Positions 39,401 to 47,345 of a stretch of 64,000 bases of DNA are shown in pieces. A program made the position numbers and the translations under genes. Position 1 is the stretch's first letter. Each line of letters opens with the position of its first letter. The notes beneath the pieces are model-generated. The model worked only from the letters and a program-made list of their open reading frames with translations. It searched no databases and was not told where the DNA came from. The DNA is from Luscinia megarhynchos. Taxonomy: Eukaryota > Chordata > Aves > Passeriformes > Turdidae. Location of the stretch: positions 82,710,858 through 82,774,857 of the forward strand of contig CM067565.1 in assembly GCA_034336665.1 (NCBI GenBank). Reading direction: 5' to 3'.

Positions 39401-41583
39401 CTATACGTTAGGAAGCTGTCATTCACATGTTCCAGCAGCCCCCTGGTGCTGCTGGTGCCCTGCTGTGTTGAGCCCCTATTTGGAACTCTATTCTCATACA
39501 GAAATTCCCAGGGTGTGTAGAAAGGCGCAGTGCTGACCCATGCAGTGGGTACAGTAACGCAGACAGATGCAATACACAAAAGATAAAAGCGTGAATTCTA
39601 TCCTGATAATTAGTCAAATAACTCAAACAATTACTCTTGCATTGTCTTAAGGATAATAAGGCATAGGTTTCTCAAAATGCATCTCTGCAGAGTTTTTAAT
39701 AAATTAAAAAGTCAGACAAAAGATATTAGCATTCATTAAGCCAGGCTTGGGCATCCACAGCCTAAGGTAGTGCTGCGTATGAATCTATTTGGAGAGGGCA
39801 GCTCCTCTCTTTCTAAGCAGATTACCTTAGCTGATGTAAAACCACATCATTCTGAGCTGCAGTTCTTTACGTGGAGCTCTTCTTTTTTAATAGCATAGAG
39901 AAACAGATTACTTGTTGTTTACAATAAAAACTAAAGCATATCCAAATTGGAAAAAGACAGTCTTGACCTCATCATTAGAAGTGATTATAGATACAGCATT
40001 ATTCGTCATGAAAATTTTAAAGCGTTACCTCACTTTTCCGTTGAAGTAATAAAAATGTTTGATAATGCTGTACTGACTTTAAGTTTCTAAAAAATATTTA
40101 CACTCTACAACCATTATTTCTTTCAACAATTTCTGGTGTTCTTTACCTTGCTTTGACTATGTCTGAAACAGTTTCTAAACAGAATGCTTTACATCAAGTC
40201 TGCCTTAGCCAGCCCATGACAACTCATTAGATCACAAGAGAACATGCAGTCCTGCGTGTTCATACACAAATTCAGAGCAAGGTGCAAAAATAGAAGAATT
40301 GAGAAATTAAACTTTGAGATGAGATTTAGAAATGCATAGTGACTTGCAATGGACAGACAGTAGTATGACAATTTTATACGGTGCTATCAGACCCATTGTG
40401 GTGAAGAGCATATCCTGAGGTATTTCTCTTGTTAAGGGAGTTATAGAAAAATAAACCCATCTATAACATAATCTAATTTTAAAATTAGACTTTTCCTAAT
40501 TCTATATCTCTGTATCACTACACACAGCGTTGCCAATCACCAAAGGCAGAAAGTACAAAGAAAAGGCTTCTACTCACTTGAACTTGTAGCTTTCTCGTTT
40601 ATTATTGATGAAGCCATCTGCTAAGTCACGTGGCACAGTAATCTCCAGACTGGACAGAGGCTCCTCATTATCAACTGAATAACTCTAATAAGGATGGATA
40701 CAAATTCACAGAATAACTTCATCAATAGAGCACCATTACCCTTACACATAACACTTACATAAACTTAGCACCTGCAACTGTCTGGAGACAAACTTGTTAC
40801 AAATTGCACCAAATACGAGAGCAGAGCTTCCTTAACTACTGCACAACAAAACCTGCACATACCAGCATTATCCTGTCACCATGTAAACACTACAATAACA
40901 TTTGAAACAAAAGCTTACCCTCTTTTCCATAATTTGCTTACTAAACCACTTCAATATCTTTGATAGTATAAAAAACACAAAGCACAGCCCCAATGCAAAC
41001 CTCTCCAAAAAATATGGAAGATTATATTAGGAAAGGCTACGAAACAACAAAGGCTGCGAAGAGAAGAGCTGGTTTAAAACAAGAAGGGAATTAAGAGACC
41101 CAAATGTACGGTTCCTGAGGGGCACTTCCATTATCTTTATTATCCCTTGGGAGGGCAGCTGTACGCTGGGAGCAACACGTTCCCCTCCCTTGCTCAGAAC
41201 ACCTTTGAGCTGCACAAACCCACTGACGCGTGCCAAATGTTTGCCTGCCGAGCCTTTCTCTAATAGTTAGACTGGAAGTAAGTTCCTCAGCCACTCTCCC
41301 AAAAGTTACAGCCTTACTTCTCTACTTCGTGATTTTATGAACTTCCGAAGGCTTCGGAGCGCAGGAGCCCCTCGCAGCACACCCGCCCGCCGCCCGAGCC
41401 TCTTGCAGGGCAGGGGCCGCGCCCCGCTGCCCGCACCTGAGCGGGGAACGCGGGTGGCTCTCCCCGGCCAGCCCAGAGCATCCCCAGCGCATCCCCGGGG
41501 CACAGCTCCCGGCCTACCCCCGCCGGCTGCCGCCTGCCCAGCGGCTTCACCCGCGCGTACACCCGGATCGTCTCTTTCACCAT
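1786..41583 (-). CDS. KIF6: KIF6, kinesin family member 6 (5' part, eight coding exons, residues 1-329)
   Basis: This is an N-terminal-motor kinesin of the KIF6/KIF9 group, a microtubule-dependent ATPase associated with motile cilia. The eight exons join in frame with GT-AG introns into 329 residues that match KIF6 from its MVKETI start. Visible motifs are P-loop GQTGSGKT (96-103), switch I NQASSRSH (216-223), switch II DLAGSE (249-254), and the [20 protein letters not shown] block (294-313). The KIF6-like [11 protein letters not shown] stands where most kinesins have NKSL. The closest alternative is KIF9, but segments such as [28 protein letters not shown] and SKEPGSAT fit KIF6 as I remember it. 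The coding sequence is broken only by introns; no frameshift or stop was seen. The gene runs off the left edge, so the last part of the motor, the coiled coils and the tail are missing. Relative to remembered human KIF6 there is about one residue fewer near residue 30. Confidence 0.96.
1930..6791 (-). other. KIF6 intron 7
   Basis: AT-rich intron of about 4.9 kb. It contains an A/C-rich low-complexity patch at about 4,103-4,200 (aaaacccc-type) and an A-run near 2,763. No exon, RNA gene or clear transposon was recognised. Confidence 0.85.
4103..4200. repeat. A/C-rich low-complexity tract
   Basis: The run is made of irregular aaaacc, aaccccaaac and aaacaaacaaac blocks with almost no G or T. Similar tracts recur at about 8,490-8,570 and 23,880-23,970, and in complementary T/G form at 7,361-7,425 and 14,560-14,640. 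Confidence 0.75.
6792..6998 (-). CDS. KIF6: KIF6 coding exon 7, switch I and switch II exon (residues 213-281)
   Basis: This 207-nt, phase 0/0 exon contains [20 protein letters not shown] with switch I NQASSRSH. It also contains [18 protein letters not shown] with switch II DLAGSE, and ends [15 protein letters not shown]. The acceptor is ATTGTAG and the donor GTAAAA, a weaker donor than the others. The active-site residues are intact. Confidence 0.98.
7361..7425. repeat. T/G-rich low-complexity tract
   Basis: The sequence is made of ttttttg, ttggttggttgg and ttttgttttg blocks. It is the complement-type counterpart of the A/C-rich tracts in the same gene. Confidence 0.7.
8486..8572. repeat. 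A/C-rich low-complexity tract
   Basis: It includes a (aaaac)n stretch at about 8,528-8,548 and flanking aaaaccccaaaa blocks. Confidence 0.75.
13166..13280. repeat. 55-bp tandem duplication, two copies
   Basis: The block beginning gagacaaaaaagtcctactt occurs at 13,171 and again at 13,226, so the period is 55 bp. Both copies continue through ggattttt, attatgaa and tgccagtg. Differences are few (for example tttttc versus tttaa, gaatt versus gaact, tgtac versus tgcac), which suggests a fairly recent local duplication. Confidence 0.9.
14721..14855 (-). mobile_element. CR1 LINE 3'-end fragment
   Basis: The plus strand reads aatcatagaaacatagaatt, then attttagttggaccttaaag, 'ccatcttgttccaatcccc' and 'gggccccatccaacctggtg'. 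This is the reverse complement of the conserved CR1 3' terminus. Only about 135 bp remain. Confidence 0.88.
15214..15343 (-). CDS. KIF6: KIF6 coding exon 6 (residues 169-212)
   Basis: The exon encodes [20 protein letters not shown] followed by [20 protein letters not shown] and IAE, the stretch leading to switch I in the motor domain. It is 130 nt with acceptor ACATGTAG and donor GTGAGA. It enters in phase 2 (completing Pro169) and ends in phase 0 after GAG. Confidence 0.97.
15344..23579 (-). other. KIF6 intron 5
   Basis: An 8.2-kb AT-rich intron. Short TA/CATA-rich patches are present near 16,380-16,410 and 20,385-20,470. Short open stretches (for example 18,030-18,374) show no recognisable protein. 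No transposon was clearly identified. Confidence 0.85.
20385..20470. repeat. Degenerate TA/CATA-rich repeat
   Basis: The sequence is dominated by tgtatacatac, atgtatgtatataaatagg and tatgtatacatat words with several short palindromes (gtatac, tatacata). Confidence 0.65.
23580..23689 (-). CDS. KIF6: KIF6 coding exon 5 (residues 133-168 and part of 169)
   Basis: The exon encodes [20 protein letters not shown] and [17 protein letters not shown]. It includes the kinesin-typical SYLEIYNE strand and the L8-region DLLD motif. It is 110 nt with acceptor TATCCAG and donor GTAAGT, phase 0 in and phase 2 out. Confidence 0.97.
23690..26235 (-). other. KIF6 intron 4
   Basis: A 2.5-kb AT-rich intron. It contains an A/C-rich tract with a short (ac)n run at about 23,880-23,970. 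No exon or RNA gene was recognised. Confidence 0.85.
26236..26383 (-). CDS. KIF6: KIF6 coding exon 4, P-loop exon (residues 83-132)
   Basis: This 148-nt exon carries [20 protein letters not shown], the nucleotide-binding P-loop, followed by [20 protein letters not shown] and SYIFDQLQK. The acceptor is TTTATAG and the donor GTATGA. It enters in phase 2 and ends in phase 0. All P-loop residues needed for ATP binding are intact. Confidence 0.97.
27690..27912 (+). mobile_element. Old CR1-type LINE fragment
   Basis: The phrases 'gacatggcagattcaaacctgg', 'aagctgtgcaactctttgcca' and 'agagattggactaaatcacc' followed by 'agggctacta' follow the order of the pre-terminal region of CR1/L3-like LINEs (mutated forms of 'aactcgctgccac ... 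ggattggacaaattcatgg ... ggctac'). It is strongly diverged, so boundaries are approximate. Confidence 0.65.
28557..28596. repeat. TG/CA microsatellite forming a perfect inverted repeat
   Basis: The 11-mer tgtgtgtgtat at 28,563-28,573 is the exact reverse complement of atacacacaca at 28,582-28,592, with an 8-nt AT-only loop. Confidence 0.85.
33461..33520. repeat. Poly-A/polypurine tract
   Basis: A run of 22 A (33,467-33,488) is followed by AAG/AAAAAG-type purine sequence without pyrimidines except a single T near 33,500. Confidence 0.85.
33715..34012 (+). mobile_element. CR1 LINE 3'-end fragment
   Basis: The plus strand shows degraded CR1 phrases in order: 'aggaaaatactcttcacagtgagagta', 'ccttggaacaggttcctag', 'ggtccagatgacctacagagacc' and 'taattattctaat'. 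These match the usual CR1 ending (cacagtgagggt, tggaacaggttgccc, gatgacctctagaggtccctt, attctat). Confidence 0.85.
38491..38565 (-). CDS. KIF6: KIF6 coding exon 3 (residues 58-82 and part of 83)
   Basis: This 75-nt exon encodes [20 protein letters not shown] then KPVAE, the alpha-0/beta region just before the P-loop. The acceptor is TTTTCAG and the donor GTACGT. It enters and leaves in phase 2. The split codon TG|T gives Cys where remembered human KIF6 has Ser in PVAGSVLAG. Confidence 0.93.
38566..40577 (-). other. KIF6 intron 2
   Basis: A 2.0-kb intron. A minus-oriented CR1 fragment occupies about 39,040-39,480. The remainder shows nothing recognisable. Confidence 0.85.
39040..39480 (-). 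mobile_element. CR1 LINE fragment
   Basis: The plus strand begins with 'gagaatcagaattcttgagg' and 'ttggaagggacct', the reverse complement of the CR1 3' end. It later shows 'aagctgcctccaggcttgatatctc', 'ggaagctgtcattcacatgttcc' and 'gccctgctgtgttgagcc', which occur in avian CR1 copies. The right boundary is uncertain, and internal parts are diverged or rearranged. Confidence 0.78.
40578..40684 (-). CDS. KIF6: KIF6 coding exon 2 (residues 23-57 and part of 58)
   Basis: The translation starts [15 protein letters not shown] and continues through [18 protein letters not shown], matching KIF6. The acceptor is TTATTAG and the donor GTGAGT. The exon is 107 nt and ends in phase 2. The acceptor was fixed by needing phase 0 from exon 1, which gives AGT as the first codon; the AG two bases later would break the frame. 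Confidence 0.93.
40685..41517 (-). other. KIF6 intron 1
   Basis: At 833 bp it is short compared with the other introns. Its first part (near 41,335-41,517) is still CpG-rich and the rest is AT-rich. No other feature was seen. Confidence 0.85.
41518..41583 (-). CDS. KIF6: KIF6 coding exon 1 (residues 1-22)
   Basis: The exon encodes [20 protein letters not shown] plus AG, the first beta strand of the kinesin motor (VYARVKP). The ATG at 41,583-41,581 was chosen because KIF6 proteins begin MVK, and its context has G at -3 and G at +4. The in-frame codon 16 triplets upstream is GTG, not ATG. The exon ends in phase 0 before a GTAGGC donor. The 5' UTR boundary cannot be set from sequence alone. The exon lies in the CpG-rich region. 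Confidence 0.93.
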
Positions 41584-41612
41584 CGCCGCCCCCTCCGCCG
41601 CCGCCGGGCCCC

Positions 41613-41624
41613 GGCAACGGTAAC
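41613..41624 (+). promoter_or_regulatory. Tandem RFX/X-box-like half-sites
   Basis: GGCAAC and GGTAAC lie back to back, each fitting the RGYAAC half-site bound by RFX factors that control ciliary genes. They lie 30-41 bp 5' of the KIF6 ATG. A full inverted X-box is not evident, so binding is inference. Confidence 0.35.
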
Positions 41625-41660
41625 CGGGCACGGCCGGCGGGCACGCGCCGCCGCGCGGCG

Positions 41661-42092
41661 TCAGGGAGCGGCAGCGGCCCTCGCGCCCCTCAGGGAGCGG
41701 CGTCCCTGAGGGAACGGGCAGCGGCCCTCGCGCCCCTCAGGGAGCGGCGCCCCTCAGGGAACGGGCAGCGGCCCTCGCGCCCCTCAGGGAGCGTCGCCCC
41801 TCAGGGAACGGGCAGCGGCCCTCGCGCCCCTCAGGGAGCGGCAGCGGCCCTCGCGCCCCTCAGGGAACGGCGCCCCTCAGGGAGCGGCAGCGGCCCTCGC
41901 GCCCCTCAGGGAGCGGCAGCGCCCCTCGCGCCCCTCAGGGAGCGGCGCCCCTGAGGGAACGGGCAGCGGCCCTCGCGCCCCTCAGGGAGCGGCAGCACCC
42001 CTCGCGCCCCTCAGGGAGCGGCGCCCCTCAGGGAACGGGCAGCGGCCCTCGCCCCCTCAGGGAGCGGCAGCGGCCCTCGCCCCCCTCAGGGA
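41661..42092. repeat. GC-rich composite minisatellite (29/30-bp and 17-bp units)
   Basis: About 17 units are delimited by CAGGGA or GAGGGA. Successive spacings are mostly 29, 30 or 17 bp. The long unit is cagggagcgg, then cagcggccctcg, then cgcccct. The short unit is the same without the central 12 bp. A 30-bp variant has gggaacggg in place of gggagcgg. Unit junctions read CCCTCAGGG or CCCTGAGGG. It lies 5' of KIF6 exon 1. Confidence 0.95.
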
Positions 42093-45031
42093 TTCCGCCC
42101 GCCCCAGGTGCCCTCCAGCCCAAGGTGCCCACCCGCTTGCCCAGGTGCCCGATGGCCCAGCCCACCATGCCGGCTCCCCGGCAGCTGTGCTCCCCAGAGG
42201 TGCGGGGATTGAGGGGCGTGCGGGCATTCCCCGCCTGAGCTCTGTGCCGCTCCGGTCTGTCCCAGCGATGTCCCGGCTCAGCCCACCTGTGTAAGGCTCA
42301 AGGGAAGGTCGTCTGCCTTATGCACTTGAAACACCGTGGAGAGAAATACCAAGATTAAGGTACTGAGGACATCAACTCCTTAATTCTAATATAAAAATGG
42401 TTGTGAAATTAAACCAAACAACTTCTCGTGCAAGAAAAAAGATGCTGTCTTGCTATGAGAAGTAAACTTAGCAATAAGAGCAGAACTCCATTCTGTGAAG
42501 TGCTTACATTATTCTGTGAAGAGTCGCACAAACAACGTGATTTTATTTTGGCCTTAGTTTTGGTGGGATATAGGGGCAGGGATCAGTTTACAGTGATTAC
42601 AAGCACACTAATTTAGATTAAGTGGAAAATCAGGAATGAATTGTTTACAGAGAAGGATAGAACTTTTTCTAACTCAGATATGGTAAAAATATGTTGAACT
42701 TGTATTCCAAATAGGAAAAATAGTAGGGAAAAGGTTCTCTCTCTCAGCTGAGCAAATAACTCAGAAAGTGTATGAGACATAAGTTGTGAGCCTTCAGGGA
42801 ATAAAATAGAAAAGGGATGATCACCATTTAAAGTCAAGTGCAAAAAGTCAAGAGGGTAAAAATGAAAGCAAATGGAAAGTATTACTTGGCGATTAAATAA
42901 AGAGTGAAGGAAAAACAGGACATTGGAATGGGCTAATGGAATAAATAGTAATTATCATCTTGGCATTGCTCCAAAATTATGAAAAAGTTTGTCTCTTGTC
43001 AGTAGGGATGGGGATGTTGAAGGTGATGTTAGAAGCAGAAGTGACTACAGGTCAAAAAGAGTTGCAAAACAACTGCAGCCAAGAAGGAAGCCGAACATGC
43101 AGTGTTCAATGGATTTGGACTAAGAGATCAGGATTTGGGAGGGAAGCATAAATAATTTCAGTTCCAGAACTCTGAAAGAATTGTGATGTTTAATTGCAGT
43201 TTCGGGAACTGAAGTGCTGGTTTGCTTGGTTTGGAATTGAAATGATGCAGGACAGTATAGTATTTTGAATTTTTATGCAGAAAGCTGCAAATTTTACAGT
43301 CAGCTGTGTTATTTAGCAGCTTAGCTGGATTGTAAATTAGTTGGGGGGCAGACATGATAATATTGCAGTTAATTGTGAGCAAAGCCTTTTTGTGTCTGCC
43401 CGTGTACAGTAGCTGGAGTAGCTGGGGTATGGAGCTGGGTGAATAATGCTGTTTATTCTGGGGCCAAGTCTGCTCTGCAAATGTTTTAGGTGCCTTTCTT
43501 CAGCCTAAAGCCTGAGCTGTAAACTCTGAGCCAGTTGCACAATGAAGGCACACTTTTATTATGCAGTAGTCTGGATATTCTGTGGCACACAGAAGCCAGT
43601 GAGCCAACTTAGACTCAAACTGCTTCCAGAATAAAAGAATGGCCTTTCAAGAAATCCTGAAGGTGACAGCTAACTGAAAATTTACAGGTCTAGAGATTAT
43701 ATCTTATGCTGAGGACAAGAAAAGTTTTGGTTTACTTTAAATTTACTGTTTGAGGTCTTCTTTCTGTATTCCCTGGTACTTGAAGAATTTTCAGCATTTA
43801 CATTTACGTTAAACCTCAGAGATGTGTCAACTTTCTTCAGCTCCTGGATTTGAGGAAGTGCACCACAAGCAACCTATAGATTTGAAATAATTATATGACT
43901 GAATATCTTATAGGATCTGGCAATTGCATGTTTTAAGAAGGTCAGCCATTGCATTCTGAAGTAATAGAGCATCACAAGAATCGTGTGCCTTTACCGTTGT
44001 CAATTTTTTCCAATTAGAAAAATAATATTGGTCATAATATATACTGGACCTGGCAATTCAAGGACTCATGCTCCATTATGTCACCTAGCAACTTACTATG
44101 CTTCTAAATAAACAGACTTGTAAGTTTTATAATAGCGCAAACTTTCTCTCTTTTTTTCCCAAAGTTTTACTTGTCATGGACTTTACTTATTCTTGGCAAC
44201 TATCATGCCATTTGGCCGAGCTAATGGTTAGATGTTAGAATACAAATCTTTCCATAGATCAACTGGGCAGGATGAAGGGCCAAAACTCTTGCCAAGGCCT
44301 GAGTTTGTCTCATCATCCAATTCCTGAAAACATCAATGGCAAATACGTATCTTTTACATGACCAGAAACGCTTCTTAAATGACCAGAAATTAAAGTCTGA
44401 AATGTGGCCTAAATTTAGGTGTAATATCTGTTGAGTTTTTATGTGAGTGCTGCCAGAAATATACAACCTTTATAGCAAAAGGCATGGTAATACAGAAAAT
44501 TTGGTTTCTGTATTTGAATGGAATGTAAAAAAGTTGAGGTAATGTTTTTTGATATTTCAAGTGTCATCCCAATGCCTTGTTTTTTTCTGCTTTGTGTTGA
44601 GCCTTAACATATTTAATGCTGTGATGTAGACAAAACTGTCTTGTTCAGCTTTTAATAGTCCAGCCCTGAGAGGAGGACAGAGATGTTTTCCTCTTTTAGG
44701 CTACTGTTACAATCTGTTTCTTGTGAAATGGGGCTGCATCTTCACGTATATAAGAAAAACATTTGTAAAGTACCTTAAAATGTCACTGTTCTCACATTCT
44801 TACCTAGCACATTTATATGTGTGTCTTCGTAGTCTCAGTCATACTAGAAAATCTGAAAATGTCCTCATCAGGGTTTATGAATATTCATATTTCTATGTCT
44901 TCAATTGCTTGGCTCTTTTAGAGTAAACAAAAGTTCCGTGGAATTAAATGAGAAATTCAGAGATTTGTAAGACTCTGACTGCAACAGATAACAAATCTTT
45001 TTGTTCAAGTTGGGCAATTTTTTTCTGGTTT

Positions 45032-45055
45032 GGGGGCCTGGGGTGGGGGGGGAGG
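45032..45055 (+). repeat. G-run tract with G-quadruplex potential
   Basis: Runs of five, four and eight G are separated by CCT and T, followed by A and two G. The eight-G run can supply two tetrad strands. This is an isolated tract in otherwise AT-rich sequence. Confidence 0.6.
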
Positions 45056-46236
45056 TGCTAATCTTTTAAATGTAAACTGGATCCTTTGTTGCAAACTAGC
45101 ATGAAAAGTGTTATCAGGAGACATAAACGTAATTCCATTTCATTGCAAATGTTATCTGCACAATTTTCTCTACTTCCTTCCCACATTTATCTTTAGCATA
45201 ATAGCTTTTCTTAAGATTTTTTATTACGAAACCTTCCAAAGTCCATTGTTGCTTTGTCTCTGACTAAGGAGAGATAAAATTCTAGGTGACCAAGAGTAGA
45301 AAAATTCAGAGGGTTTGGACTTTTTTATCTGAAAACTGGTGAGAAATTTAGAATCTTATATTCAATTATGCTCAATGAATAATTTCTTTTATAGTCATTG
45401 TATGACTAGTTTGTGCATGCTTATTTTTGAAGAGGATTAAAATTCCATCACCTTCAACAAAACATTATAAAATTAAATTATTAAATTACATTGCTTTACA
45501 ATAAATCTTAAATTGAAGCCAAGGATTAGAAGTTTTGTAGGACACTATGTAAATTTAGAGGTGTACCAAACAGCTCTTGCTAAGTTTTGGACAGGCAATG
45601 CTGGAAAAGAGGAAAATCAATAGAAATAATGTGGTTAATATTAGCAGAATAATCAGAGGCTAAGATTTTCCTATCACGCTATTGCTGTAAAGGGAATTTA
45701 AAGAAAGAGAATTACATAATTCTACAGATCTTTGCAGAGCTCTTTTGGGGAATGAAAACTAGCATCACAGAAAACAGGGAAAGGTATGTTTGAAAGCGTA
45801 AAATGAAGTTGATACCATTGACAGATCATAGACAGAAACCCATCTGCAAGCTGGTCATGAATAAGGCGTTAGAGTATGGACAAGGACCTTAAAGACAAAC
45901 AAAGTAATGTGGTAGAGACAGGAGATTTGCTGGAGGAGGCAGAGATGCTGACAGTGTAGAGTGGTAACTGAAAGGATGATATCAAGCAGCAACACTCAGA
46001 GTCTGTGTGTGGGATCGGGTGAGAGGGGAGCACAGAGAAGCTGTCATTCTTTGAGGACAGATTTGGGGAAAATACAGCAATGCAACGGAAGGTGATTACA
46101 GCCATGGAGTAAAATTAAATTGTGTAGCTCAAAAGGGTAAGGGTTTAGGTTGTAATCTCAGTTTCACAATTATTTCTAAGTGAAAATAGAGGGCATGATG
46201 CAGGAAGATGTAGTGAAAGAGTCTCTAGAATATAAA

Positions 46237-46268
46237 GGACTCCAGCCAGTATATACTCCAGCCAGTAA
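46237..46268. repeat. Short direct repeat
   Basis: The word actccagccagta occurs twice, separated by tat (about 46,240-46,268). It is a small local duplication. Confidence 0.7.
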
Positions 46269-47239
46269 AAAGAAAGTTCATGGTTTAGGTAATGTAAAAA
46301 TGAAAAGGAGAAAGTAAAATAAAGTGTTACTTTGGAGGCAAAGGTAAAGAGAGGTAGCAAACCTCTTGAGGGCTTTTTGTTCAGCCTTTTTGTTTGGATG
46401 GAATAGATGGAATGTGGAGCTAGTATGAAGGAAAGTGAATAGACACAGAAGAGTAATTAAGAAAAATATGGAAGGAGAATAGCTGATTTCTTAAGAAGAT
46501 GGATTAGGATGGGGTGACCACTACTTGAGTGAGCAAATGAGAAATATTTTTAGGGGATGATGAAGGGAGTTGTACAAGAAAAGGTGGCCATCTGTAAGGA
46601 AGCAAAAGTTTGCATTACAGTCTAAGTAGCATAGCATACCTAAAACTTCTATTCTACCCAGGTTCACTGATGTTAGGAACCTGTCATAATGAACATTCTT
46701 TTATTATGCTAATACTTCCACAGGCTCACAAGTTCTTCAACTTGGATGTAATAATATGCTGCAGCCAAGTGTGCATTAGCATGTTTAGAGTTAGTACCTG
46801 CCTTTTTCTTCAAGGAAAAAATTAAGCTGTGGAATAATTAAACAATATGTCCAATTTTGCAAGCACAACCTGCAGTGAAGCCACAGAAAATGGTTTATTA
46901 AGTAGTGAGGCACTAAATACCAAGACCAACCTTCCCACTGCAGTTTTCCATATGTTTGTGCCTTGTTGTAAACATGACAACCCTGGGTTTTCCCCTACAA
47001 TTCTGTGAATTCCAAAATTAAGATGCACTCTTGAACTGTTTGAAATCAAATAGAATATCTCTCATGTAAGCACAGTGCAACAATATTTTAAATTCTTCTA
47101 TTTCTAGATATTTTCAGGTAAAGGAAAAGAGGATTGCTTTGGTTGTTTTGGTTTTTTCAGTGTGGGTTTTTTTTTTTTTTTAATATTCAGTTTTTAGTTT
47201 AAAATAAATCTGCTACTATTGTTTATTCAACTAGTATTG

Positions 47240-47345
47240 CAAATTCAGCCTGGTCTAGTGGAATATGTCTCTGTCCAGGGCAGGGAAGTTAGAACTAGAT
47301 GATCTTTAAAGTCCTTGCCAACCCAACTGTTCTGTGATTCTATGT
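47240..47345 (+). mobile_element. CR1 LINE 3'-terminal fragment
   Basis: The plus strand reads gaactagatgatctttaaag, then 'gtccttgccaacccaactgttctgtgattctatg'. This is the standard CR1 3' terminus with its ATTCTATG-type end. Only about 100 bp remain. Confidence 0.9.

Larger units (their letters stand above)
41335..42290 (-). promoter_or_regulatory. KIF6: KIF6 CpG-island promoter region
   Basis: GC and CpG density rise sharply here compared with flanking AT-rich sequence on both sides. The region spans exon 1 and extends about 700 bp 5' of the start codon. No TATA box was seen near the expected start, as is common for CpG-island promoters. It includes the RFX-like half-sites at 41,613-41,624 and the minisatellite. 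The transcription start itself cannot be fixed from the sequence. Confidence 0.8.

Noticed and set aside
41584..41631. A 16-codon N-terminal extension of KIF6
   Set aside because: The upstream in-frame codon at 41,631 is GTG, not ATG, and KIF6 homologues begin at the MVK that lies at 41,583.
41337..41954. A 205-codon plus-strand open frame through the GC-rich region
   Set aside because: It runs through the minisatellite and antisense to KIF6 exon 1, giving an Arg/Pro/Ala/Ser-rich repetitive peptide. It is open because GC-rich repeats lack stop codons, not because it is a gene.
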